Shown here in pieces: positions 13,714-24,581 of a stretch of 64,000 bases of DNA. Position 1 is the first letter of the stretch; the number at the start of each line of letters is the position of its first letter. Below the pieces are notes generated by a model that did no database searches, had not been told where the DNA came from, and saw only the letters and a list, made by a program, of their open reading frames with translations. The DNA is taken from contig JAHLWZ010000812.1 of NCBI GenBank assembly GCA_020536535.1, forward strand, positions 55,163 through 119,162, in the 5' to 3' direction. The translations under genes were made by a program, and so were the position numbers. This stretch comes from Pelomyxa schiedti. Taxonomy: Eukaryota; Evosea; Pelobiontida; Pelomyxidae.

Positions 13714-16067
13714 ATGTCCAGTAACAACAGCGCCAGCCAGCAGCAGCAGCAACAAGACCAACCGCCACACGCGCCAACTGCCGCTGCCACTGCCACCACC
13801 ACCACGACCAGGACCACCAACACGGCGACAACCACGACGACCAGTACCACGACGCACCCGCCTCAGTACCAGCGGCAGCAGCAGCAGCAGCAGCATCAAC
13901 AGAACTCCACCACTGTGCATCAGCAGTACCCACGCCAGCCACAGCCGCAGCCGCAGCCGCAGCAGCATCAAGGTGTCGGCGTCGTTGGCCAACAACAGCC
14001 GCTGTCGATTACGAGTGTAGTCTCGGGATTCTGGCACCACAACCAAGTGCGTTGCCGCGACTATTCAACTATTCACTGCTCATACTGATTACCATATATA
14101 AAACATGGAGGAGAGGGGGAAAAAATCAGACTGATATATGCGTTTTATACATACTATTAAAAGGTGTAGAATGTAATAGTTCTAATACTGTTTATCTTGA
14201 TGCAGAGCACACCTGGGTCTGCCAAGGCTGTGCCTGGTACGGTTACTTCTCATAGTACCAATACAACAACGCCCAGAAATCCACCAGTCTCCACTGCAAA
14301 ACTCTCTCTTAGCATCACTCCCCCCCTTCCCAATGCAGAGCAACCACCGCCCTTGATTCCAGATTCTGGACCAACTTCCCATTTGGGAGGAGGAACAAAA
14401 ACCACAGTGTTGGCACCCGGCACAATCAAAGGAACAACACCCACAGCTGCACCAGCTACCGTTGCACAACACACGGCTTTACCTTCACGAACACCTCCCT
14501 CAAGTACTCCGGGTACACATTTGACTCCGACTTCACCATCAACAAGCTCCATGTCATCTGCAAGTGCTTCAGCATCAACCGGCACATCGGCTTCATCCTC
14601 CACTTCCTCTTCATCTCCAAGGCAACACTCGCCAACTCTACGTGCATTATCCAGTTCGCCACCTATATCAACAAAGCCAGCTTCCTCTGGCCGCACCCTC
14701 AATCCCAAGAAATTCCAAGGCTTATTGGCTGATCCACTACTAGACATGGGTACTTTTTTTTTTTTTGGTCGTTTTAACATAACTGGAATGTTAGCATCAC
14801 TGAGATCGGCTTGTTGGCGAGGAGTACCACCAGAATTCAGACACACAATATGGAAAATGTTACTGGTATATTTATATTTAACCTCTTGTCCCTGCGCTCA
14901 GTTCAAACAGGGATACCTCCCCATCAAACTCGATCGTAGAACAGATACTCTCCGCCGAAAACGGAAGGAGTACCATGAATCCCTCAGACCATATTACACC
15001 GAAGAGCACAATACTCAAGATCAATCCGTAATACAGCAGGTTTTTGTCCACTCTCAAACGCTATATTAATTGTCGTTGCAAACTTCTCTTCAATTCACAC
15101 ATGCTGTTTTAACTAATGTAGATAAGGATTGATCTCAAGCGGATGTATCCACATATTCCTTTGTATCACAATGACACTGTTTTCACCATCCTTGAGGCCA
15201 TACTGTATGTGTGGGCAAATAGGCACCCTGCTAGTGGTTACGTGCAGGGAATCCATGACTTGAGTTCCCCAATTATTGTTGTAATGCTGTCTGAATATAC
15301 TGGTAGCAAAACAGACTCAACTGAAAAAGAAAAAAAGCACTAACACTGGTTGTTAGCGGTTGATTTATCACATTTGGAGAGGACAAACTTGGAAAGTTTG
15401 TCCACCCAAAATTGGTTGGACATAGAAGCTGATTCTTACTGGTGCTTGTCCAATCTGCTTGATGGAATACAACAGAATTACACCTTTTCCCAAATTGCGA
15501 TACAGAAGTCAATCTTTAAGTACAACTCCTTCCTTTGTTACAACACAATTCACAGTCTTTGCTAGTTTACAGCAGTTGATTTTCAAAATTGATGGTTCGA
15601 GCTCAATATACCTTCCTGATTCTCACCTTTAACAGAGCCACTGGCCAAACATCTAGATGCCCAGGGTGTTTCTTACATCCATTTTGCTTTCAGGTAACCT
15701 CTCGTTTTGAGTATTTTTATTCAATCCCAATATAGATGGTTCAACTGCTTACTACTACGCGAGTTACCTCTGCATGTTGTTGCCAGAGTATGGGATACCT
15801 ACATGTCCGAGGATGATTGTAGTGGTTTTGCTGTATTACACGTGTATATGTGTGCAGCATTTCTCAAGTTTTGGTCATCCCAGCTCAGGTCCTCTTTTTC
15901 CACCTCATCCTTATGCAATGTGGCAATACTTATCTCCCCACAGGAAAATGGACTTTGGTGAATTGTTGATATTTTTACAAAATCCACCAACTGCAGACTG
16001 GGATGAGTCCTCTGTTGAAATTCTGCTGTCAGAAGCGTGTGTAACCCCACCACCCCAACTCTCATAA
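13714..16067 (+). CDS. TBC1D22-type Rab GTPase-activating protein
   Basis: GAP for Rab GTPases in membrane traffic. It starts at the ATG at 13714 (MSSNNSASQQQ) and has about 300 residues of Gln/Thr/Ser/Pro-rich low complexity. The TBC domain begins at RSACWRGVPPEFRHTIWKML. Both catalytic fingers are present: the Arg finger in QIRIDLKRMYP (IxxDxxR) and the Gln finger in SGYVQGIHDLSSP (YxQ). Later blocks EADSYWCLSNLLDGIQQNYT, WFNCLLLRELPL, VARVWDTYMSEDD and FLQNPPTADW follow the TBC1D22A/B pattern. The stop is at 16065-16067. At least five introns interrupt the domain. Confidence 0.9.
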
Positions 16068-16342
16068 TTCGAGTTAACTGAGCCTACTTCTCAACAGATT
16101 CATGTTCCAATCGCTGTACCACAATTCACCCAAACACTTGGAGACTCACTAACAACAATCGTCACAAAAAAAAAGTATTGCCTCTGTTGTGGGGGTTTTT
16201 GCTCTTTTTCGTTCGGGGATCACTTTCTCGGAATTGTTTTTCACAACCTCTCGCACCCAGACGTCTTTTCGCCAAAGACCAAAAAAAACAGAAAAAGAAA
16301 AACCCGGGCAACAACAAAGCAAAGATCGGAAACTAGGTCGAG

Positions 16343-19300
16343 ATGATGGCAACACGGCACAAGAAGGAGAGCGTAAAACTGAGATTCAAAGTGACGCTCG
16401 TGTCGGCCACGAATCTACCAGAGGGAACGCAGGCGTGTTTGTCGTGGAAGCGCGGAGGAAAGGGCGAAAATGCGGGAGTTACGAAGACCGTTCCCGCGGG
16501 GAAAAACGGAATCGCGGAGTGGAACCACAGCGTAATCATTCTGAGCACACTATTTAAGAATGCAACAGGATACGAGGAGAAGTACATGACGATATCGATC
16601 TGCGAAGTTTGTTCTAGCTTGGTCTTGTTGTGTTTTTGCACTGCCATCACTCTGCATTGCACGCAACGCCATTGGGTCGTTACTTTGTATTTCATGTGAC
16701 ACAGTTCAAAATCCTGGGCCCAACTAGCACTTAGGATAAAGGAAGAAGGAAATCTACAATGGGGAAGACCAAAATCAACTTGGCGGAATATGGTAATCTT
16801 GCAGGAAGCTCCGAATCGAGAATTTTGCAAGTTCCAAAAAAATTGTCACGGCACACAACATACACTCTTAATGTGCCTTTTCCTTTCTATCCACTTTTCT
16901 TTTAATTACTCTGCAGATAAAAATCGTATCAGAGAGTCTTGGAATAGCGGGGTATTTTTTATGCAATAAGCCATCCATGTAATAACATAAGAAATATCAC
17001 CAAGGGATGACGAGCAAACTGATGTACACTGTGTGGATGACCCTCCAAGCGACGATGAGGGGAAGTCCATCGATTTTGCACAATATGATGATAATAATCC
17101 GACACCTTCACCAGAAACTACCACAACTTCCAGTGCTAGTGCCACTGCCTTTGGAGACCCTAATGGGAGTCAAGGAAGTACTGGCAGTAGTTCTATTACT
17201 GCCACAAATTCTATTACTGCTAGTGGTTCTATTCACTCCTCAGCCAATACACCATCAATATCAACCGCTTCAGCTCCTTCTGCCCTAGCCATGCATTTAG
17301 CTTCAAGTACCACTTCAACTGACAGTAGTTCAGGTCTCATAGCTTGAGAAAAATTTTATTTGTTCACTTCATTTCATAATTACAGACCAAACCGTTGTTA
17401 AAGAATTACGTGCTCTCGTCTTATCCCTGACTTCTGAGAGAGACGAGTTGAAAGAACAACTAAGTAAATCCAAGAGTATGAAACACTCTATGCGGAACGA
17501 AACTAAATAGTACTCCTTTCTCTTTTTAAAATGCGTTATACATACCATTTTATGCTCTGACAAATGCGGTACTACGAATTGCCTAGTAAGCAGGAATTAG
17601 CGGAAAAGAAAAAAGAGGTCAGCAGTCTACAAGAACAACTGGATTTGGTTACTAAGGATAGAGATAAACTTATTAAGGCACAATCTGCTTTAATGCTTGA
17701 AATCCAAGGTTTTTTTTCTTTCCCATTCTTCTTTTCCTCTTTTTTCTTTTCACTCAAGAATAGAGAGGTCCGGAGATGTACAAATACTGTCGAAGATGCG
17801 CAATCAAATGGAGGAAGCCGCAAAAGATAGAGAAATTTTGCAAGACAAATTAAGGAAAGCAGCAGCTAAGAAAACGGTCATAATCATCCCTCAAGCTTTT
17901 CTGGACAAATACCTTATTACAAACTACAGACCAATAAAGAAGTACTTGTGTCTGTTGAGCAACAACTGGCACAAAAAGAGCAGGAAATAGAAGAACTAAA
18001 AAAAAGGCATGAAGTAGAACTGACAAGGGCAAGTGCTGAGGTTAAGGCTGCCCAAGCTAAGGAAGAGATTCTACGAAGGCAAGCACAATCTTCAGAAGAA
18101 ATGCAATCTTTACGAGAAAAGATTGTGCAACTAGAAGCTCAAGTGAAAGACCTAGAAGTAAAAAACCAAGAAAGTGAAGAATGTGTGCAATCTCTGGTTA
18201 GACAACGAGAAGAATTGAAAAAGCAGAGAGAGGAGTTGAAACAACAACTGAAACTTCCTTCTGCCATAAATGTGTCTCCCAGTACAGGTTCTCCGTCTGC
18301 ATCACAAAGTGAATCTGCTCTAGTAAGAATGGCTGAGCAGGAGCTGGCAGAGGCTAAATCTGAAATAGAAAGGTTAACAAAGAAGCTTGCTGAAGCCAGA
18401 GTCAATATTGACGAGAAATCCAAATCATTTCAGGCTGACTTGAAAAAACTCAGGGAGGAGAATGACAACCTTCGTAAAGCACGAGTGCAGTCTGCTGCAA
18501 CCCCGATGACTACGGTTTTGGAGGCTGAAGTTAAGAAACTGCGGGATGAAAATGAGTCACTTAAAAGGACCAAATCACCAGGTGTTGCAGCAAGTCCTCT
18601 GCGCAGCTCCAATACTGTAAAAAAAGTGTGCACTCCCTTACTTAATTGGGTGCTGCTGATTCTTGTTAGCCAGTAAGCCCCAAGTTGAGTGAAAGTGATA
18701 GCAATTCTGTTTCTAATGTATGCCTTCACACTTCTTCAATCCTCCTTTAGACATACCTAAAGGAGGTCCTACAATGGCAACTTCAAGTGTCTGATATGAT
18801 TTATCGCGTATTTTACAACGTTGACAATCCAAATTTCGGTGCCTCCAATGTTCCTCTTTGTGCCGTTTCGGTTTTAGATAAGTTGCTGGACAGGGATTGC
18901 TATGAAACTCCTGACGAGTACGACCCCCTTTTTACATTTTAGACTCAAATTCACAGATACTTCTTTCGGGCAATCTCTGCTGCTGTGGAGACCACTAATC
19001 GAGTTTGTCACAATTCTTCCTTGACATACTGACATATCTTATAGGTTCACAGCACTAATAAAGTTATGTCTCTTTACTGGCTTACCAACACTTGGCATCT
19101 TGTTCAAGGAGTACATGATAAACTGACTGGCGACCAACAGTAACTTTCTCATTAGAAAGAGAGGCTAATAATATCACACCAGGACAATTCCGGAAGTGGA
19201 AAAACTCTTCATATTACAATCTGCAGATTGCGAACCTGAGGAGCCACGTGTTAAATTCCTCTACCACTTGCAGCATTCTCTGTTCGCACAGTACATTCAA

Positions 19301-20146
19301 GCACTACAGAAAATTCAGAAGGTATCTCTCCACAAAATTTACTTCCCGTGACAACGACTAACTTTCATTCAAGGCGTTGCAACCTCTGGTAATCCACAGC
19401 TTCCTTGAATCGGAGACAGCAGTTCTCGGGAAACTATCCCCATCACCCTTGTGTGTTTGTCACCAAGAAGCCATTGTCTGACATCTATTAGGAGACGCCT
19501 CAAGTCCGAAGTAGAAACAATTACGGGAATTTTATCCGAATTTCTAGAAAGTGCCATTGCCGCTAGAGTTCCAGATTCCGTTTGCCTACAATTCTTTTGC
19601 CAAGTCTTGTTTTGGATAAACACTCTTGTTTTTAATCATCTTGTATCCCACCCTGATATTTGTATGCCAGCCCAAGTTTTAATTCTTTGTAATCCCCATA
19701 GGCACCTGCAGCACTGGTTTCCAGTTGAGGCTAAGTCTGTGTCGTTTAGACGACTTTGTTTCTTCACATGGATCAATTAGGAAGTCTAGGTATCTCTGCC
19801 CAATGAATGCATTCCAACAAACCTTTTCACAGAGTTTTCCTCAACCATTGCGTGCAAGCAGCCAACTTGCTGGTGATAGACAAAAGTGTTGTTCTTGATC
19901 CAGCCGTCAGAGGCACTATTCTTAGTGCTCTAAGCCTGCCACAGGTGGCTGCCTTGGTTCTAGCATTCAAAGCTGATAGGTTAGTAGAAGCTCATTCCCA
20001 CTACCTAAATGTGTTTATGTGCTTGTAGCAATTTCCCTGGGACTGTTGTGACTGAGGATGTCATTGCGGAAATGAAAAAGGCACAAGCTGCCGCTACAGA
20101 AAGCATCTTGTTGGATGCTGCAGAATTTATTGTACCCCAATTCTAG
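16343..20146 (+). CDS. NT-C2, coiled-coil and DIL-domain protein
   Basis: It starts at tandem ATGs (16343/16346). The N-terminus is an EEIG1/EHBP1-type NT-C2 domain (LRFKVTLVSATNLPEG, CLSWKRGGKGE, AEWNHSVIILSTLF), a membrane or protein-binding module. A Ser/Thr-rich linker follows, then a long coiled coil at about 17400-18600 (KEQEIEELKKRHEVELTRA, EQELAEAKSEIERL). The C-terminal third is a DIL (dilute) domain as in class V myosins: YLKEVLQWQLQVSDMIYRVF, FTALIKLCLFTGLPTLG, ILSEFLESAIAARVPDSV and AANLLVIDKSVVLDP. It ends AAEFIVPQF with the stop at 20144-20146. There is no motor domain. The architecture suggests an adaptor linking membranes to cytoskeletal transport; the exact function is unknown. 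Confidence 0.8.
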
Positions 20147-20207
20147 TACAACACAATAGCAAACTTTGTAGAAACCCTACCCTTTTCGTAAACACCCACG
20201 AAGTTCC

Positions 20208-20213
20208 AATAAA
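20208..20213 (+). terminator. Likely polyadenylation signal of the DIL-domain gene
   Basis: An AATAAA hexamer lies about 60 bp after the stop codon on the coding strand, inside the short convergent gap with the DnaJ gene. Confidence 0.45.
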
Positions 20214-20306
20214 AAGAAAAGGACAATAGGGGTTTATTTTATAGGTACATGCATGCTACCTTGCAAAAATGATTATAAAAATCGATGTACAAATTACAGC
20301 TTGTGC

Positions 20307-21629
20307 CTATCCGCGCCATTGCACTCCTCGGAAGAATTGCTTGGCCCACTCTTTCTGCTGCTCAGTCAGTGTTGCAGGCCATAGAACTCTGAATTTCAGG
20401 TAGAGGTTTCCCTTAAACCCAGGCCTTTTGGTGATAGGCATTCCTTCACCCGGGACAACTTTGGTTGTCTCGGGGGTGATGACCTCATTGATAGGAAGAG
20501 TGACCACGTGGCCATCCAAGTGTGGGATGGTTACAACAAGTCCAGTGAGTGCATCAGCAAGGGTAATTGGAAGTGTGCAGTACAAGTCATCTCCTTCGCG
20601 TGTGAACATGTCGTGTGGTTTTTGTTTCAGCACGAAAACGATGTCCGCAGGAACGCTCCCAGGAACCTCGTCACCCTCACGCTCAAATGTCACCTTAGTA
20701 CCCTCTTTCCAGCCTGGTTTCACGTCAATTGTAAGAACCTTACTTGACTGGGACATATTCCCAGAGTTGTCCTGAGAACAGTAAGACAAACCATCTACTC
20801 AATTTAGTAATTCTCGTACCGTTATTGTCTTGGTCACTTTCAGTCTTTTGACGGCTCCTTTATACAACTCATCGAGTGAACAATGGAACTCGCGGTAAAT
20901 CTAGAAATGTTAGAAAGGACAGTGCAGAGGAAGTGAAACATACAGGCTCAGGGATGCGTGATCTGGGCTTAGTATGGCTGGGGAACGACTGTGAGAACAA
21001 CTGAGGACCTTCGTCATCATCACCACCAAAGTCCATTCCCATATTCATGCCCATACTACCAAGCCCCGACGACCCAAAGAACTCCTTGAATATCTGAGAA
21101 GAGGAGGGTTAAATGTCATTTACGCAACAAGGTGCATAAGGGTTGAAAAACACACCTCAAAAGGGTCCCTCTGTCCGCCGAATCCACCGAACCCGCCGGG
21201 TCTGCCGTTACTAGAGAACATGAATGAGGCTCCACCGGGCATTGCACCAAATCCAGGGAATGCACCACCAGCACCAGCCATGTTGGGATCAATGCCCCCC
21301 TTTAGTCCTTCCTCCCCAACTTGATCGTAAATTTGACGCTTTCGTGCGTCAGAAAGAACTTCGTAGGCTTCCCCAATCTAACCATAACGAGTGAGCACTT
21401 TTGTTGCCAGAAATTACAAAGGGGAAAAAATGCACCTCTTTGAATTTGTCTGTAGCTGCTTTTACATTGTTCGGATTTCTATCAGGGTGCCACTGACAAC
21501 GCGTTCAGCAAAAAATTAAAAAAGGAGAGTGCGAGTTACCTTGAGTGCCAATTTGCGGTACGCCTTTTTTATGTCGTTGTCGGATGCGTTTTTAGGAATA
21601 CCAAGGACGGAGTAATAATCCTTCCCCAT
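20307..21629 (-). CDS. Type II (DNAJB1/Sis1-like) Hsp40 co-chaperone
   Basis: J-protein that stimulates Hsp70 ATPase and delivers clients. It starts at the ATG at 21629 ([20 protein letters not shown]) with a J domain containing the essential HPD in KLALKWHPDRNP. A Gly/Phe-rich region follows ([20 protein letters not shown]), then the two beta-sandwich C-terminal domains ([72 protein letters not shown]). The stop is at 20307. There is no Cys-rich zinc domain, hence class B. It is split by at least five introns of about 40-70 nt. Confidence 0.95.
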
Positions 21630-21994
21630 GAGATCTGCGTTTTACCAAGCGTGCTGCTGTGTAGCGTGTTTGTTTTTATTGTTTTTGTTTTGATTTGCTT
21701 TCATCAGCAAGTTGGGGAGTGACACATTAATAACCGCCGGGTATTTTTTTGACGGTACCATCTCGGTGGGATTTTACGAGAATCCTGATGAAATGCACAC
21801 GGGATTCCAGAGGTAAATCACCAAAAACTCCGTCTGATCCCTGTCAGTTTTCTCACGTCGTCCATTCGAAGTATCACTCACCAATCACGCAGAAACCCAG
21901 ACACTCCAACAAAAAACGGGCAACACAAGGCCCCTGATTACCAACAGTTTAAAAAAAAAAAAAAGAAAATAAAGTGACAAGTTGTTGGTCGAGA
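21630..21994. other. Divergent intergenic region between the DnaJ gene and the acidic unknown gene
   Basis: No coding signal that I trust. On the DnaJ side, the strand that is transcribed reads AATCAAAACAAAAACAATAA just upstream of the start, matching the A-rich leader seen before many genes here. The other side has a long A run ending near 21965. Confidence 0.5.
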
Positions 21995-22772
21995 ATGTGG
22001 GAGGGTAAAGACGTGTTGACGGATCCGTTCCTCATCGACCCCTTCTTTCAAGAGCTTGTAGATGAGCACGTCAGTACTTGCTGAGCTGTGACTTTCTTTA
22101 CTTTTGTTTGTCTCTGTTTTTCTCATTCGACTTTTTTTTTTCCCTCGTTAGAATCGCTTCTTGCTGTGCGTCGAGGAGATCTTCGACGATATGCCTGGGC
22201 TGGTGACTCCCTCGAAGTACTTTGTTCAAGATCCCGACGAGTACTCTTCTAGTTAAGTTAATATAGTATTAATAAGTAGTCAATCACACAATGCCAAAAT
22301 ACTCACTAACAACCAACGCTCACACAAATCCACAGAACCCAGTTCACAAACCCCTAAAAAGTCCCCTCGGTTCCATGAAGTTCCCGCACAGCCTCGCAAC
22401 CCAAATTCCATCTCCATTCCCATAACTTCGCCCCAAAAGGCCTCGCAGCCGGCTCAACAAAGTGGTTCTTCCTCCTCAGCAACTAGCACTAGCACTACCA
22501 CTGAAGCGACTGCCACTACAACAACCTCAACTTCCTCTTCTGCCTCTGAGGGTTGCTCCGAATCCACATCCCAGACCTCTGCTATGCCCGCCAGTGATGA
22601 TACCGCCATCAAAACAGCAGAAGAGGACGAGGAAGCTGAAGAGACCGAACTTGCACAACAGCTTGCTGAAGTCAGTTCCGTGGTTGTAAAGGAAATTCCT
22701 GACGAACAACTATCAGCAACCACAGCCACAGCCACTTCAACCTCCACGTACCGTGTCACTGAGGATGATTGA
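21995..22772 (+). CDS. Unknown protein with conserved-looking N-terminus and acidic Ser/Thr-rich tail
   Basis: Family not recognised. It starts at the ATG at 21995 after an A-rich leader. Exon 1 encodes GKDVLTDPFLIDPFFQELVD. An intron (about 22069-22151) precedes FLLCVEEIFDDMPGLVTPSK, and a second intron precedes EPSSQTPKKSPRFHEVP. The rest is Ser/Thr low complexity with an acidic block (EEDEEAEETELAQQLAEV) and ends YRVTEDD. The ordered part is only about 60 residues. It converges on the PB1-UBA gene. Confidence 0.6.
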
Positions 22773-22940
22773 TTTCAATCTAAGATTATTAGCCTTGGTG
22801 TGTGTACCTTTTGTTTGAAAGCAAAGCCACTAAGTAAACTGTTAAGAATAGGGAACATTTAAAAAAAAGTTTCAATATACAATTTGGTTTTCTTTTCTCC
22901 AACCCAACAAACTGTTTTCTTTTGTATGTGAGTGTGGTGC

Positions 22941-24119
22941 CTATGAGTTTGTTATGGCAATGATGTCATTTATGACCTTCTCAAGGTCATTATTGTGGGT
23001 GCGTAAGAGCTGTAGATTGAGTTGCTTGTTTACATAGCCGATTGATTCAAGGTGTGTGAGCAGAGCTTCCTCTTCCGAAGTTGCAGCTGGGGCGCTGTTG
23101 AAAATAACTTCCTTCTCGGGGGGGATGTTGGTGCAAACATTAGCATTATCAGCTGTTAGATTGCAACTGGCTCCGCACATCCCACCAAAGCAATTGCCTG
23201 TCTGAGGGGTGGTACGAGGCATGCCAAACATCATCTGCATAAAGCCTGGTGACATCCTGTACACACAAAGTTAGAAACAAAAGGGGAAGGGAAGATAATT
23301 ACCAGTCGCTGGAGCAAGGCGGGCGTGAAGAGACGAACCCAGTTCCCCCGAATAACCCAGATCCCCCAGTGGCCCCAGACGGTACCATTGATCCAAGAGC
23401 CAAGTTTCTTTGGATCTTTTCTAGCAGCACTGGTATCATTGGCTTGAAGTACGGCGTATTCACAAACATTTTGATCATTGGGCCCATGGCTGCTGGCTCA
23501 ACGCCACTGCACATAGGCATGCCTAGTAGAGGGCATGCACTTGCTACTTGTTGAAGTAACTGACACAGTTCGTCAACAAGGTGGTCTGGGATAGGACCAG
23601 GGCACGCGCCTGTTGGGTTTGTTTTGTTAAAAAGAAAAGAGTGGCATTAAGAAAGGCATACTCATTGCAACGAGAATAGTTGTAATTCTTTGCAGCACAA
23701 TAGAATCCGATGGCGACGGGATTGGAAGAGTTACAGGGGTAGCCGGAGTCGGCTGTGCTGTAGTTGGTGCTGCAAACAAAGAGTGAGAACTGACTCGGTT
23801 GCATCTCGAAAAAAACAAGAAAACAAAAGGTGCATTGCATACCAGAAGGAGCCGTTTTTGGGGCAGAGTCCTCCACGATGAGCCTCAGTAGAGTACCTCC
23901 AGATGACTTGAGGAGAACGACGGCTGTGTCCAGCTCTTCCTGGGACGAAAGCCTGACTACATCGCCCTCGTCGTCAGTGTACTTGATCACGAGATCTCCC
24001 ACTGCACTCGGTAGCAATGCCTTTATGGCGGCACAGAGTGACCCAAACGTGGCTGGTTCTGCTATGCTTGTGCGTCGGATCTCGTCTTTGTATTGAACCT
24101 TGATTTGCAGGCCGGCCAT
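22941..24119 (-). CDS. PB1-UBA domain protein, possible ubiquitin-binding scaffold
   Basis: It starts at the ATG at 24119. The first exon is a PB1 domain: a basic entry (LQIKVQYKDEIRR) and an acidic OPCA-type loop (VIKYTDDEGDVVRLSSQEEL), allowing head-to-tail oligomers. A short Thr/Pro linker leads to a helical middle (PDHLVDELCQLLQQVASA, MIKMFVNTPYFKPMIPVLLE). A C-terminal UBA domain follows (EEALLTHLESIGYVNKQLN, LLRTHNNDLEKVINDII) and ends AITNS with the stop at 22941. The PB1 plus terminal UBA layout recalls p62/NBR1 autophagy receptors. However, there is no ZZ zinc finger or FW domain, and I cannot point to a convincing LC3-interacting motif. It is therefore either a reduced receptor or an independent scaffold. 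Confidence 0.75.
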
Positions 24120-24581
24120 GGCTCAGGGGTTTTTTGTTGTTTTGTTTTGTTTTGTTTTTCTTGTGGCTGCGTCGATTGAATGTCGTTTGTTTTCTTGTTT
24201 TTATGATGTTTTTTCTTGAGTTGGTTGGCCGTTTATATTTGATGTACCGGATCATTATGATGGCGGAAAGAGTGATCTTCTGGCCAATTGGATTTGGGCC
24301 GGTAAAAATTACCTAACACCAACCGAGTCAACCAGAGATTGGTTGTGTGATTGAGTGTGAGATCTGGTCTCCATTAACTCCAGAGTCGTTCGTTGAGAGG
24401 CTTCGGTTAAATGGCGTTAATGTGTGGCGGAATATCAACACTATTCCATGTTTCAAAGTGACTTCAGCGGTAAAGTTGCTCCGTTGGGGGTTACGGGAGT
24501 TGAGAGAAATCCAGGATTTAAACTAACCCGAAAGCAAACAAAGAACACAAAAAAAAAAAAAAAGCGTCGGTTCGGTCAACG
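24120..24581. other. Divergent intergenic region between PB1-UBA and the giant C2 gene
   Basis: No gene seen. The minus-strand leader of the PB1 gene is a run of ACAAA units just before its start. The plus-strand leader of the giant gene holds a 15-base A run near 24549-24563 before the ATG. The centre (about 24230-24500) shows nothing I recognise. Confidence 0.5.
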
